Part shown: positions 8,775 through 20,754 of the stretch, piece after piece
Layout of the letters: every line of letters begins with the position of its first letter
How positions within the stretch are numbered: the first letter of the stretch is position 1
Assembly: GCA_030220185.1 (NCBI GenBank)
Contig: JASPKZ010007249.1
Coordinates: forward strand, 1-64,000
Direction: 5' to 3'
Length of the DNA: 64,000 nucleotides
Source of the DNA: Diploptera punctata
Taxonomy: Eukaryota > Arthropoda > Insecta > Blattodea > Blaberidae
Notes under the pieces: generated by a model
Told to the model about the DNA's origin: nothing
The model's database searches: none
The model's input: only the letters and a program-made list of their open reading frames with translations
Position numbers and translations under genes: made by a program

Positions 8775-9765
8775 TATTTCTTCTTCACTTCACGGGCTAG
8801 GCAAATTGCCTGTCCGCCTCACAGTTGTCCATCTTTTCACTGGCCTTCCTACATTCCTTGAACCTCTTGGCTTTTTGTTGAATGCTGCTCTTGGTAATCT
8901 TGTTACATTAATTCTTTCCACATGTGTGTAAACCATTTCTCTCTATATTCTCTGATTTTCTCATCCAATTGATATACATATATATATATATTTAACTCTG
9001 TTCTAATATATTCATTCCTTATCCGATCCAATCTTTTGCAGCCTTTTGTTCTTCTAAGGAAGTTCATTTCTGCGCTTTGTATTCTACTTTGCAATTTCTT
9101 GGACTTTACCCAAGTTTCGCTCCCATAAAGTAATGCAGGAACTGCCAAAGTTTTATAATACTTCAATCTCGTATCTCTTCTTGTTTCATTCTTTAATGTT
9201 TTGTATATAGTTCCACATATCATTTGAAAGTTCGACAGTTTCATATGTATGTCTCTTTCAGTTTTTGTGTTTATAGTAAAATTACAACCCAAATAATTAA
9301 AATTTGTTACTTGTTCCAGAGGTTTGTTGTCTATTACGAATTTTGATATTATATGTTCGTTTCACCAAAATGCCATTATTTTTGTTTTTTCTTTTGATAT
9401 TTTAAAATTATATTCTTGGCATAACTGATTTAATTGATGTAAAGAGTACTGCAAATTATTTTCATATTCTTGAATAATAACCACATCGTCAGCATACATT
9501 AAACTGTTTAATATTTCAAAACGGTCCATTTTTAATACCTATATTAACAATACTTTTCCAATTTTGGATGAATGTCATTAATATATAAATTAAAAAGGGC
9601 AGGTGATATAAACTACACCTTGTCTTACACCTCTATTTATTAAAATAGCTTCGGTCTTTGATGTGCCTATATTTATTATAATTTGAGACTTTACATACCA
9701 ACCGTTTAGCACATAATTAATTTTGCGGGGTAAGCCATGTATTAATATAAGTATTTAAAAATAAT
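8775..9765 (-). mobile_element. LINE 3' half with reverse transcriptase remnant
   Basis: On the minus strand, LMYADDVVII at about 9500-9520 is the catalytic motif of a non-LTR reverse transcriptase. C-terminal sequence follows: VTNFNYLGCNFTINT, PALLYGSETWVKSKK and MNFLRRTKGCKRLDRIRNEY, then GRPVKRW near 8830-8850. A stop codon (TGA) breaks the frame near 9366, separating the catalytic part from the C-terminal part. The element is 5' truncated near 9765. A related copy sits at 61400-63060. The clade (RTE- or CR1-like) is not settled. Confidence 0.8.
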
Positions 9766-10759
9766 ATCGAGAAAACGGCAGTCATGAAATTATGTACAAA
9801 CCATAACGCTGATTGGAATATTATGTTATCAGGCTAAATCTACAAAAAGTGAAAAAATTTACATATTCAGGAACATGATAAATGCAAATGCACGTATTTT
9901 TATGAAAATTTTTTGTGTTTGAGTCTGTCTCTCGATGTTTAGATTCTCAATTGGACCCTCTAAAACCACTAGGCGTAGGAGTTCAAATGAAATGAAAATT
10001 TAAATATTGCTCTAACGGTCATAATTTTCGATATTTAACAACAAAACTCAGTATATCCTATAAAATAAACTGTGGTAGATATTATCCAAAAGTGAGTGAA
10101 ATCAGACATTTGGAAGTGGAAATTTACTTGAAATCCGAAATTAAAAACTGCCTAAAACGACTGGACCGATTTTGATTAAATTTTGTGTGTGTTTGAGTGA
10201 GTCCCTGGATGGTTATGATTCACAATTGGACTCGGTAGGTGGCACTGCGATCGAGTATTAGGATTTTTTTATGTCAGGTGCATAGTCATTTGCATTACCG
10301 ACATTCCACGCAACAACAATGTGACGTCATAATGCATACTCCTTGAGCCACAACAGATGGCAGTGAGGAGTATTGATGCAAACTTATTAATTAAGTGAAA
10401 TTTTATGGAAAAAAAATAACATTTTTATCGTCCGGCCATGACACGAGAATTGAACGTTCGGGCAAGACAACATCTGCTAGGTCCAATAGTTACCAATAAA
10501 ACATCAAGAACTTTAACACAATTGTTGAACAATCTGTTTTAATATCTAAATTTAAGGTGAATTTATTTCCCACAATACAATATTCTGTTAATATAAAATT
10601 ACTACTTAAAAAAGCTGAAATTTAAAGCACTAGGATTTTTCAGCATTATTACCTTACATAATATTGATAACTAAGCTTATAAAAAGTAAATACACTATAT
10701 CAGTTTGCACAAATTATTTCTCCCGAGTTTAAAAAAAAATTCTAATTGAAAGTCTAAAC
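9766..10759. other. Intron 3 of gene 1, old unclassified repeat
   Basis: Around 9900-10260 the text TTTGTGTTTGAGTCTGTCTC...GATTCTCAATTGGAC occurs twice in diverged form (9910-9955 and 10185-10230). The CGACTGGACCGATTTTGATT phrase is of the kind seen in old transposon interiors. No reading frame or termini were found. Confidence 0.4.
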
Positions 10760-10771
10760 AAATACCGTATA

Positions 10772-10866
10772 ATTCACCGGAGAACATATTGTTTAAACAA
10801 CATGTTCACCAAGGAATTTTAAAGATTATACCTCATAATGTTTACTTCCCAACATTAATTTAATAT
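10772..10866 (+). mobile_element. Short Penelope-tail insertion
   Basis: A 95-bp insert flanked by a perfect 12-bp direct repeat AAATACCGTATA (10760-10771 and 10867-10878). It begins with a small palindrome, GAACATATTGTTTAAACAAC then ATGTTC, and ends with the tail ATTATACCTCATAATGTTTA ... AATTTAATAT, matching the insertion at 15118-15355. The target lies in the left end of the MITE beginning just to the right, so this insertion is younger than the MITE. Confidence 0.8.
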
Positions 10867-10871
10867 AAATA

Positions 10872-11024
10872 CCGTATATCTCGGCAGATAAGGCGACCTT
10901 TAGATAAGACGAGGTATAGATTTTTGTCAAAGTTTTTTTAGCATATATCTGTCCTATATGATGACCCTGGATTTTGGGGGCTTTTTTATGGTTCAACTAT
11001 CATATTGTCTGCCGAGATATACGG
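10872..11024. mobile_element. Tc1/pogo-style MITE
   Basis: Terminal inverted repeats CCGTATATCTCGGCAGA on the left and GTCTGCCGAGATATACGG on the right, with TA on both sides (10870-10871 and 11025-11026). It is 153 bp, with no coding capacity. TA target preference suggests the Tc1/mariner/pogo group. The left end was later duplicated by the 95-bp insertion beside it. Confidence 0.8.
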
Positions 11025-11130
11025 TACATCAACACTGCTTTTTATTATTTTAGATATTTTAAATCACCTGACCTCATATGTTGTAACATCACTAAGTATT
11101 ACTTCCTACAAAGTTTAAAGTAAGTCTTAC

Positions 11131-11266
11131 CTTTCTTTGGTTCCATTAAATTTTCTGGTGTGTTTTTCTTTGGAACTGATTTTTTGTGTTTAAATCCAGT
11201 CTCATTATCTCTTGCGGAGGTCTTAGGTTCACCAAGATGTTTGGAAAATGGTAATATAGTATGAAC
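11131..11266 (-). CDS. Gene 1, exon 3
   Basis: A 136-bp exon between acceptor ATTTTGTAG and donor AAAG|GTAAGA, a strong consensus donor. It starts in phase 0, matching the end of exon 2, and leaves one base for exon 4. The 45 residues are hydrophilic and lysine-rich: VHTILPFSKHLGEPK, then ETGFKHKKSVPKKN. No domain is recognised. This is the best-defined small exon of the gene because both splice sites and both phases agree. Confidence 0.75.
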
Positions 11267-11429
11267 CTACAAAATAAGTAATAACTTTTTGAAGAACATA
11301 ATTTTTTTCACTATAACATATTGAAGTAATAGTAAATTTAACACATTTTACATTTCATCTCACATTTTTGTATCCTTTCCAAGCTAGTTTCTAGATGAGA
11401 AAGGTTCCTCAAATTTAGTCCTGAACAGT

Positions 11430-11515
11430 ATACAAAATATGAGGTGAGGTGTAAATAAAATTTTATTCATTTAATGATTGTTTCAATAAAACCTCATTGT
11501 GTTTTGTTACATGCT
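11430..11515 (+). repeat. Penelope-tail remnant
   Basis: TATGAGGTGAGGTG, about 45 AT-rich bases, then AAAACCTCATTGTGTTTTGTT, the same order seen at the 3' ends of the palindromic Penelope-like copies. No flanking repeat was found. Confidence 0.5.
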
Positions 11516-11656
11516 AACAAATACCCAATTAATTCTTTTTTACATTTTGTAAATGTTTGAGAAATATGGCTCAAGTCTTATAAGAAAAGTTGTCGATTTG
11601 TTATAAAAATTTACGTTACTAATCTTTTAATTTCCCATCAATATATTTACATATGT

Positions 11657-11941
11657 CTCATGCCGTAGCCAGTGGTCCAAGTTATCATGCCTTGGAACCT
11701 ATAGGAACGATGTTAACCCAAGTATTATCATAAGGAATTTGGGTAGCTACAATAAACTGTCATTCCAAATTGAGACAACCTGCCATAACAGCACGGGGGT
11801 GGGCAAGAAACAGTTGAACATGTGTCACTACTATACTGCCTGGATGATCAATCGCCTCTCTAGCTGACATGTAGATATGAAATCAGTAGCTGTCTTATAG
11901 ACCAAGGACCCTAGAGACCTGTCACGCCATGGGGTAATAGT
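11657..11941 (+). mobile_element. SINE-D, old copy
   Basis: A diverged relative of the SINE at 56647-56992. Shared blocks are GCCGTAGCC, TTGGGTAGCTACAATAA, ATAACAGCACGGGGG and TACTGCCTGGATGATCAATC-like sequence. The tRNA-like head is decayed. Confidence 0.65.
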
Positions 11942-13280
11942 ATTTATCTCATATTATATCTCATTTGAGTACTTTATGATCTAACAAGAATATCAGGAAA
12001 TAAGACATTATAGTATATGTACTGTACTATTCGTAAAAATGCACTCAACTTTTGCCAACATATGAATAATAAAGCAAGACAAACTTAATAATTTTACAAG
12101 TAAATACACACGGACAAAAATCAATAAAAATTACAACACGCACATATAATATAAGCTTATACAAACAGTAATTATTTAATCACAAAGCGAAATTAAAATG
12201 AATAACTTCATGTTACAAAAAAGTATTGTGACACAATTTTTGTAAAATGGCAATACTGATTGAAATGATGTTCATTTGTTTCATCGAACAAATAAAGAGT
12301 ATACATAGTTCTATTCATTTCTAAAAGTTTCCAAAGGGTCTACAGAGTTCTATTTGATTCTACTTGAATTTAAATGTCATCAGGTCCGTCACCAATAAGC
12401 TTAGCAATCCCAAAAACTATGCATTCGACACTAATCATAGTCATTTTGAACATTTTATTTCTCATCCCTCCTCCCACCCTCATGCTGATGGCGGCTGATC
12501 TTTGACTTAATAACAATTTTACATCTAAGCAATCCAAAAACCTATAGATTTTAACATAATATCGGACATTTTAAAATTTCTTTTTACATGTCATTCCCTT
12601 GGGGTGCCAGAGCCTTAGCCCCCATTGTATCATTTCCAGATTGTAAGTCATATCCACAGTAAGTTTCGTTATAATTGTTCAAACATTCCAGAGTTATGCT
12701 AAAACATATATTCATTTTTATATACAGGATGTAAATGATAAAAGCAGTCAGAAATATTTTGACAAATAACTGAACACAAAAATGAATAATAAATTTTGTT
12801 TCTAATTACTCAGGTTTTCCCAGCAAACAGTTTCGTTTCACATTTATGTTTTATGGAAAGGGTAATAGACTTATTTCAATTCAATATTATAGTAATAACT
12901 GCAGTAGTTTTGTTTATGGTGTGCTTACGACAATCATATGATCTCTTGCAGTGTACTTCACAGTATTGAAGTCAGACATAATAAAACAAGTTAAGTAATG
13001 TTTCCATCATTTCACTCTGTGCAACTAAACTCAAGAGCTTAACTGTAATTACAAGTATATAGTATGTAGAAGGGTTGAAATTAAACTATAAATAAAAATT
13101 CAGATTCCATCAATCTTAAAAAGATTCACATTTCAAATAAAATAAAGTGTGAGAGACAAAAAAAGTTTTTTGACCTTTTTTTGTTAGATTTGCTAAGATA
13201 CACAAACTGTGAAAATGAAACAGCTTATATCATTTACACCAAGTATATAGATTACATAATTATTTAAAAAAATACATTAC
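11942..13280. other. Intron 2 of gene 1
   Basis: AT-rich intron sequence. Around 12370-12720 a stretch with CCTCCTCCCACCCTCATGC and GGTGCCAGAGCCTTAGCCCC is locally GC-richer and may be an old transposon piece, but no termini or frame support that. Confidence 0.4.
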
Positions 13281-15023
13281 CTTTGCACTTCCAGATCCTT
13301 GAGTACTTGTGCTAGATTTAAATCGACCTTTGTTGTCCAAAGTAGAAGCAGACTTTTCAGTGGCTGCTGTTGTTTCCTCTTCTTCATTTAAAATATCACT
13401 TTCTTCAAGCAGAGTATTTTCTATATACAATTCTTCCTCTTGCTTTACATCTGCTAATTGTGCAGGTGACGACTGGGGAGCAGCCTTCAAACGTATTTTC
13501 TTAGGCTCAGGTATAACAGGTACTTTTGATTCAAACCTCCGTCTTCTTGCTTCCAATATTGCCATTTTTGGATCTTCCTCTTGCTTTACATCTGCTAATT
13601 GTGCAGGTGATGAGTGGGGACCAGCCTTCAGACATATTTTCTTAGGCTCAGGTATAACAGGTACTTTTGATTCAAACCTCCGTCTTCTTGCTTCCAATAC
13701 TGCCATTTTAGGATCAGAAACAGCATGTCTGGGACTTCTACTTCGGTAAATATTTGAATCAGAATGTCGTGAAGCAAGTGGAGAATGAGATCTTGGACGA
13801 ACATTATTAACTCTAGATTCCTGAAGAGGCTTGAAACCATCTCTCATAGGAGATCTTGAACATCTTTTTCTCAATGGGGATCTAGATCTGGGAAACCTAA
13901 TTGGCGATCTTGACAATCTGCTTCTTGGTGATCTATTTCTTGGAGACCTTAGCATTTGACTTCTTATGGGAGAATAATTATATTTACCTCTCGGAGAAGG
14001 AGAGCATCTATTTCTTTTTGAAGGAGGAATACTATTCTGTGGTGATCTTGAACGAGATTGAGTGTGCAGTCGCGAGTTTGATCGAGATCTTGATTTTCTA
14101 TTTAATTTGGGAGATAATTGTCTTTGAAAATCAGAATCAGTCTTATGGGATAAATTACTATTATGTGGTGCACTGAATTTACAGCCTTTACCTTTATCAC
14201 GTAAAATGTCTTCATGATTATTTGATGCATGTGAACTGACGGACATACAAGTTGGCAACGCAGTTTGTGACTTAGACAAATCATTTATATTGCCTACATC
14301 ATTTTTATGCGAGTCTTTTTTCTTCTTTTCTTTTGCTGAATTTGATGAATCAGATACTGTTTTTAAAGTAGAAACACCTCCCTGACCTTTCTGAGTCTTA
14401 CTATCACAGGCATTAGATTTCGATTTAAACACTGAACTTCTTGTCTTTTTCTGAGATTCTGGATTTGGATTAACATTATTGCTCTCAAGTACATTTGAAT
14501 CATCCTTTTTCACTTCCTCTTCAAGCTTGGATATGAGCTTATCTAAGCTATTTTCTTCCACTGTTAACACATCATAATCTTTTATTGCATTTGATGAAAC
14601 AGATACTGCTTTTAAAGTAGAAACACCTCCCTGACCTTTCTGAGTCTTACTACCACAGGCATTAGATTCCGATTTAAACACTGAACTTCTTGTCTTTTTC
14701 TGAGATTCTGGATTTGGATTAACATTATTGCTCTCAGGTACATTTGAATCATTCCTTTTTATTTCCTCTTCAAGCTCGGATATGAGCTTATCGAAGCTAT
14801 CTTCTACTACTATTAACACATCGCGATCTTCTTCATCTTCTTCTTCCTCAGCTCCAGAAGCTGACTTGTCATTTGAGTCTTCTCCATCATGAAGCATTTG
14901 TTGTTGAACAACTGAGTCAGTAATATGATTCGAATTGATTGAAGATGGTTTAGACCTTAATGTCTGCAGAGCTGCAAGGCGAAGGGCTTCCAAATCATCA
15001 TCATCTTCAGAAGTAGTAGGTAC
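13281..15023 (-). CDS. Gene 1, exon 2: RS-rich protein
   Basis: A 1743-bp exon (581 codons, phase 0 at both ends) between acceptor TTATTTCCTCAG and donor GCAAAG|GTAATG. The protein starts VPTTSEDDDDLEALRLAALQ here, continuing exon 1. In order it holds an acidic stretch (GAEEEEDEEDRD), two tandem copies of an 83-residue unit around DSFDKLISELEEE (residues about 98-263 of the joined protein), an arginine/serine-rich region with many RSRS and RSP motifs (about 333-461), two tandem copies of a 47-residue unit DPKMAVLEARRRRFESKVPV (about 466-559), and a glutamate-rich end. RS-rich low-complexity regions are typical of nuclear speckle and splicing-related proteins, so an RNA-processing role is likely but inferred. 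I do not recognise the specific family. A TTG codon, not ATG, sits at the first stop-free Met-like position, which supports an internal exon. Confidence 0.85.
13434..13715 (-). repeat. Tandem 141-bp coding duplication in exon 2
   Basis: Two in-frame copies (13575-13715 and 13434-13574) of a 47-codon unit that begins DPKMA(V/I)LEARRRRFESK and ends QLADVKQEE. The copies differ at only about five residues (V/I, C/R, G/A, H/Q and similar), so the duplication is fairly recent. Confidence 0.9.
14331..14830 (-). repeat. Tandem 249-bp coding duplication in exon 2
   Basis: Two in-frame copies of an 83-codon unit. The landmarks NVNPNPESQKKTRSSVFKS and SKTQKGQGGVSTLK occur in both, spaced 249 bp apart. 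Divergence is slightly higher than in the 47-codon duplication. Confidence 0.9.
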
Positions 15024-15117
15024 CTGAGGAAATAAATGGTATATATATAATGACTATAAAAAATGCAATGGACTTTGGTTTGTTCCCCCAAAAAATTCTA
15101 AAAACATTTAAAAACTG

Positions 15118-15355
15118 TTAAAAATCATCGGAGAACATATTGTTTAAATAACTCACCTCATAGGATTCATGCTTCCATGATATCGCAATTTCAAACATAA
15201 TCATGTTCATCGTCAGCCATAACTCCGTATATGTTTGAAATCGCGATATCATGGAAGCATGAATCCTATGAGGTGAGTTATTTAAACAATATGTTCTCCG
15301 ATGATTTTTAATGATTATACCTCATAATGTTTACTTCCCAACATTAATTAAATAT
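15118..15355 (+). mobile_element. 238-bp Penelope-type hairpin with target duplication
   Basis: The flanks are a perfect 12-bp direct repeat ATTTAAAAACTG (15106-15117 and 15356-15367). The insert is an inverted arm (15118 to about 15200), a loop of about 27 bases, a sense arm (about 15228-15312), then the tail TGATTATACCTCATAATG ... ATTAAATAT. The arms are almost perfect complements of about 83 bases and contain CTCACCTCAT/ATGAGGTGAG at equivalent points. There is no coding sequence. The outer arm begins exactly at the target duplication, as in the large element at 39965-42922. Confidence 0.85.
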
Positions 15356-15568
15356 ATTTAAAAACTGCTTATTAAAATTAGTGCAATGGTGGGGTGGACT
15401 CATAATACTTTGACACATTATTAAGTAATTAGTCAATTAGCACTGTATTGTAATTCGAAAGAGCTGAACTTTTAACTGACTTACTCTATGGGTTTTTTCA
15501 TACAACATTCTTATGACATTGTTACACTATACATTTTTTTTCCATTTTTACCATACTAATAGTGAACT

Positions 15569-15805
15569 GTCCACCGCCGTGGTCTCGAGGTAGCATGCTG
15601 CCTTGTCACACAGCAGGCCCCGGTTCGATCCCCGGTCGGGGCAGTTTTTCTGGGTGAGGTTTTTATTGGGGTTTTTCCTCACCTATAAGACAAATGTCAG
15701 GAAAACTTTAAGGCCCAAATGGTCCCCGAAATCATATGGCCATCACCATTATCCTTCACCGATGTGAGGAAGCTACCACACCTACAATTCCCTAGTAAAG
15801 ATAGG
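15569..15805 (+). mobile_element. SINE-A, 3' truncated
   Basis: The head at 15569-15645 has TGGTCTCGAGGTAGC (A box) and GGTTCGATCCCC (B box). The body runs to TTCCCTAGTAAAG. The final hairpin module found in other copies is missing. Confidence 0.85.
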
Positions 15806-16240
15806 GCTAACATTTGCAATAAATTCCCGAACGTTTATTAGAAATGGATATACATTTAACTTCCCTCATCCTAATCTAACAAAATAAATTACGTGCACAT
15901 TATTTAATAAACTATATACTAATCTCTTGTACACTAACTAGTCCCATCGGAACCCAATTTCTTGAAATATCGGGAATTATTTGTGAATGTTGGTAACTCC
16001 GATTTGAGAGCCACCTAGCGGATGTTACATGAAGAATTTGTGCGTCTATAGAACTCGATGCACAATATTAGCATAATTTATAAATGTTTAAAAATCGTAG
16101 GAAATGTTGGGTACGGCGCAAAAAGTCAACATCTGAATTTCGAGATAATTTTGGTTTTAAAATGAAGCTTAGGAATGTCAATGATGAAAACATGAAAAAA
16201 CATCCTGAAACAAAGCTGTTAAATATTACCTGAAGAAACT
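15806..16240 (+). repeat. Family-X terminal-type repeat
   Basis: This segment, with TTCCCGAACGTTTATTAGAA, CCTAATCTAACAAAATAAAT and AGCGGATGTTACATGAAG, recurs in diverged form at 19850-20230 and 21355-21640 (direct) and at 21000-21290 (inverted). It appears to be the end region of the unclassified repeat family filling 15.8-21.8 kb and 28.5-30.3 kb. Confidence 0.6.
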
Positions 16241-16400
16241 GGCTGTCATTTTGGTCGTGGCGTCATATTCAAGAGGAAGACGTGATGATGGAAGACCTAG
16301 AAGACGACGAGCTGATGCATTATGAAGTCGGAAGACGACGAGCTGATGGATTATGAAGTCGGAACGGACAATTGTCTAATCCCTGGAGTGATGAAGTGCA
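16241..16400 (+). mobile_element. LINE 3' end fragment
   Basis: The text GGAAGACCTAGAAGACGACG...GCTGATG resembles the GRPRRRWAD-type C-terminus of RTE-like LINEs. A unit of about 33 bases, GAAGACGACGAGCTGATG(C/G)A, is repeated twice in tandem at 16300-16362. Confidence 0.5.
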
Positions 16401-16984
16401 CTGCTGTAATTCCAAATGCTATATTTCCAAAATTACATAGCAAAGAGTTTGAAATTGAATAAAAATCACATCCTAACAGAGTTTCATAAGAAAAAAATGG
16501 GAAAAAACTTCCACTTAATCTTGCATGAAATATGTTCAAAGTTCTATAGAACAACAGTGTGCATGCACCAGAGATTATAGAGCCATCGATAACCCACAAT
16601 CAAACCACATAATGATTATCATCCTCGATTACTATCCGTCGCTATGAAATTTAAATGATCAAATCTTTGCAATAAATCCCCAAATCTATGTTAAAAAACA
16701 TATCAATAATATTAAAATTACCAAACGCTTATTAAAAATAGGTGTACACTTAGTTATCACTCTCTAACACAGATTCAACCAGCGATAGAAAAATAATAGA
16801 CTAAGTAATATACTCTGTGGAGAAAATAGCAGTTAGCATCACAATATTGTCTAACAGTGTCATAATATTGTGATTTGCGTATTTAAATAAATACTTCATA
16901 ATTGTATAGTAATCTTATAAAAATTGTTTGAAACAGTTTAAAATATTAAATAGTGTTAGTAAATACAGAAGAAGAGCTTTAGAT

Positions 16985-18820
16985 TACAATAATAAACTGA
17001 AAAATCAAGCGTAAGTTAGAGTGTAGTTGAGCCAAAGAATGGTTTAACTGAATCGAATGTCGATAATAATCGATACACCATTGTACTTATTTCTTGAAAA
17101 TGAACAACAGCAAATTAGCCCTTACAAAATATTCAATAAATAGATGTCACTTATTTATACATAATCTTCGAAATTCGTAATATAATTTATTACAATACAT
17201 GTATAATAACCTAAAAGCTAACCCAACTTATTTAAATAACTCTAACTTGTAAAAGTAATAAATAGAATGGCATTTAGACAATATTAATTTGAAGGTAAGT
17301 TAATAAATTATAGTATATGTGTAAGAAACTAAGAGCTAACCTAATCATGTATAATAATTATTACTCTAACATAGTTTCTTTAGTGATGATTCGCAGATAT
17401 TCTTGAGGTTTCATCTTTAGTAATCCTAAGCTACATTTTAATAGCAAATTTATATCGAAAAGGAGATGTCTCGTACAGTAAAAGTAGTGAAATGTGTATT
17501 TTGTAGTGCTTATAAAATGTTAATTTACTGCTTTGTTTGTAGATGATACAAAATTTTTTTTTTTTGTGTTTTCATATTTGGTGGTCCTAAGCTTCATTTT
17601 AAAACTGAAATTATCTAAAAATTCGGAATTCCACTTTTTGCGCCATAACCTGAAATGTTTGTAAAATGGTTCGAAAATGTTTAAAATAGTACCAAACATT
17701 ATTATAAATGGTTTAAAAATGTTTAGTGTATCAGTGGCATAAGAATGTTAGATGGAAAATCATATGGGACGGTTCGTGAACCTGAGGCCAGAATGTTGTA
17801 TAGAAAATTGCAATTGAGAAACACTGGTCTTCAGCTGTAAAACGTTTAAAATAGTATGATATGTTAGTAAAGATAGAAGAAATACATACAGCAACAGAAT
17901 TACAAGAATATGGTATGGAAAATCAAGTGGAAATTAATCTAAACTTGAGCCAAGGTTTCTTACTTATGAATATATCGCAAAAAGTGGACATCCAAATTTC
18001 GAGATAATTTTGGTTTTAAAGTGAAGCTTAGTAACGTCAAAGATGAAAACATGAAAAAAATTTGCGGACCATACAGAATCAAAGCTGTAAAATACCAACG
18101 TATAAAGCATTATTCCCTATATTACCTAAAGTAAGTGGCTGCCATTCTGGTCGTTACTTCAGATTCAATATTCAGACAATGGTCCAGGATGAAAATAAGT
18201 TTAATTGAATAAAGATGCAAAATAGAGTAAATATTTTATTGTAGTAAATGTGCACTGCTGTATTTCCAGAATTACGTAGCAAAGAGTTTTAAATTTAATA
18301 AAAATCGCATCCTCACATAAAGTTTCTTACCAAAATAAATTGTTCAACTGAATCGAACATCGATAACAATCGATACGTCATCATATGTTCTTCTAAAAAA
18401 TGAACAATGGCAAATTAGCCCTCACAAAATATTCAACAAATAGAGCCACTTATTTATAATGTAATCTTCAAAATTTGTAAAATAATTTATTATAATTCAT
18501 GTATAATAACTTAAAAGCTAACCTAACTTATAAATAATCTTTCCATTAAGCGCAGAGAGAATTTTTCCAAAGTCCGAGGCAGACACCACGCTCATGCGCC
18601 AACAAACGCGAAGTAGTTTACTCTATGGAATATCATGATGCAGCTAACATTATACATGTTATTTAATAAATCTAAAATCTAACCTAACGCAATTTAAGTA
18701 CTCTAACCTGTGAAAGACCAACCTAAATGCTAACCTAAACCCTGCTCGCTCTTAAAGTGATCCTCGTCAAAACAAAACCTTGTGACCTGCTCGCTTCCCA
18801 TTGGTTATGGACAGAGACGC
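16985..18820 (+). repeat. Family-X repeat, copy 1 (about 1.8 kb)
   Basis: Collinear with 28556-30310 over about 1.8 kb and clearly similar throughout. Shared landmarks are TGTAGTTGAGCCAAAGAATG, ATTAGCCCTTACAAAATATT, GATGTCTCGTACAGTAAA and GACCTGCTCGC. Inside it, a segment around CCTAAGCTTCATTTTAAAAC (about 17600) returns inverted near 18010. No protein was recognised. It may be a non-autonomous DNA transposon. Confidence 0.75.
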
Positions 18821-20389
18821 ACATTTTAGAACCAATAAATATGCAAAAAAGTAGTTCCCTTCATTATATTTAAAAGTATGTGCTCTGAATATGCTTGTTA
18901 TTCTTCATGAAATCAAATAATAATATTCAAAACATACAAAATATTATAAAATATACCTAATCAATAATTATAATTTAAAATAGTTTATTACATATGGGTG
19001 ATTCTTATGAGTCATGCCTCAGTCGATTCTCATGAAACAAAATGGCGTTAAGTATCGAATCTTCGGTTGCTGTGTCATCTCCCTGTCAAAAGTGACAGCA
19101 ATTGTGGTGCAAATGGCAGAAGGATATTGTTGTATAATGTACATTGCTGTGCATAACCAACGAAAAGCGAGCAGGTCACATGGTTTTGTTTTGACAAGCA
19201 TTCCTTTAAGAGCGAACAGGATATAATGCAATTTGTGAAAGAATGCAATGCCCAAAAATAAACAGTATGTTCTCAAATTCTCAAGTACATAACCTATGTT
19301 GGCTGCACTGTTGTGTAGAATATTCTTTAAAATCAATATAGCTGCTATGTCTTCATGTTACGTATATAGTTAAATATAGTAGTAAAATATGTTTCAATAA
19401 ACGTTAGAAAAAATGTAAAATTTGTTGTAAATGGTGGGAATTAATTTGAAAATAAAATCCTGTCGGTGCACACGTGTTGTGTCTGCCTCGGACTATGAAA
19501 AATTTCTCAGTGTGTTTAATGGGAATATCAGCCGAGTGTTATTTTACTGCTTCGTTTCTGGATGGTCCGCAATTTTCTTCTTTTTTTTTTTCTGTTTCCA
19601 TGTTTAGTGGTCCTAAGCTTCATTTTATAACCAAAAATATATTCAAATTTGGATGTCCACTTTTTGCAGCATACCCATATAGAGGGCATCAAGGCAAAAT
19701 TTTCAGATAAGGTAAATAAACCAACGCAAATTAATTCTTCTAAGTTCTATAGAATCGCAGTGCGCATGCGCGAGTTGGAGTTGCTCAAAATGTTAATATA
19801 GCTTCCCCTAGATGGCTCGTAAGTCGGCATTACCAACTTTCGGAATAAATTCCCAAACGCTAAAAAATGGACGTAAACTAACTTCCCATTTCCCAACCTA
19901 ACAAAACAGTGAACATGCATATTATTTATTACCAAATGCAAAAAAAAAAAAAAAAAAAATGGAACATAAACTAACTTCCCATTTCTAACCTAACAAAACA
20001 ATTTACTTGCACATTATTTAAACTATAAACTATTTTTATGTACATTTTACAAAATATGGTTTTGAATTATTTTCAAATGTTGTTAATTGCGATGTGAGAG
20101 TCGCCTAGCAGATGTTACATGAAGCATTTCCACGCCTATAGAACACGATGTACGGTATTTGGGTAATTTAGAAATATATAAAAATCGTAAGAAATGTTTA
20201 TAAAATGATTCCAAAATGTTTAAAATAGTACCAAACGTTATTATAAATGGTTCAAAAGTGTTTAATGCATCAGTGGCAGAAGAATATTAGACTGAAAATT
20301 GTGCGACAGTTTATACACCACAGCCAAATTTTTGTCCTAGGTAAGAAACTTGGGGTTGAAGTTTAGATTAATTTCCTTTTGATGTATAA
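18821..20389. repeat. Further family-X segments
   Basis: It contains CCTAAGCTTCATTTTATAAC near 19615 (an inverted-orientation block of the same family), an A18 run at 19940-19957, and a terminal-type repeat at 19850-20230. No convincing gene; the reading frames here are chance products of the repeat. Confidence 0.5.
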
Positions 20390-20475
20390 ATATATGACAT
20401 GAAAAGAAAAATAAACACCTGAGCGGGATTTGAACCCAGGACCTCTGAATTGATACTTTGTGGGCTGTCACGCTA
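20390..20475 (-). mobile_element. SINE-C-like tRNA head
   Basis: On the minus strand the B box GGTTCAAATCCC is followed by GCTCAGGTGTTTATTTTTC, matching the head and start of body of SINE-C. The rest of the body is not clear. Confidence 0.5.
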
Positions 20476-20754
20476 TACATTAACAAATTAATTATATCAT
20501 CGAAATATATGCATACAGGTGGGTGGGTGTGTGATATTGACATCTCTCAGCTACTTGGAATGCAAATAGTTAATTTTTAAAATGTAAAATTTGCAATATT
20601 CGTTTACCGATACTAATTAACTACACAAACAATTACAAAATCGATAAACAAAACCTGTTACATACGTTATATAAATGTAACCGATTTTGCTAGATATTTT
20701 TACCATATTGCAAGTAACAATTTCATATTTGGGAAATAAAGAAAGGATGGAAAA

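Noticed and set aside
13309..13749. Plus-strand 146-codon frame across exon 2
   Set aside because: It is the antisense shadow of the doubled 47-codon unit and has no supporting splice sites or start context.
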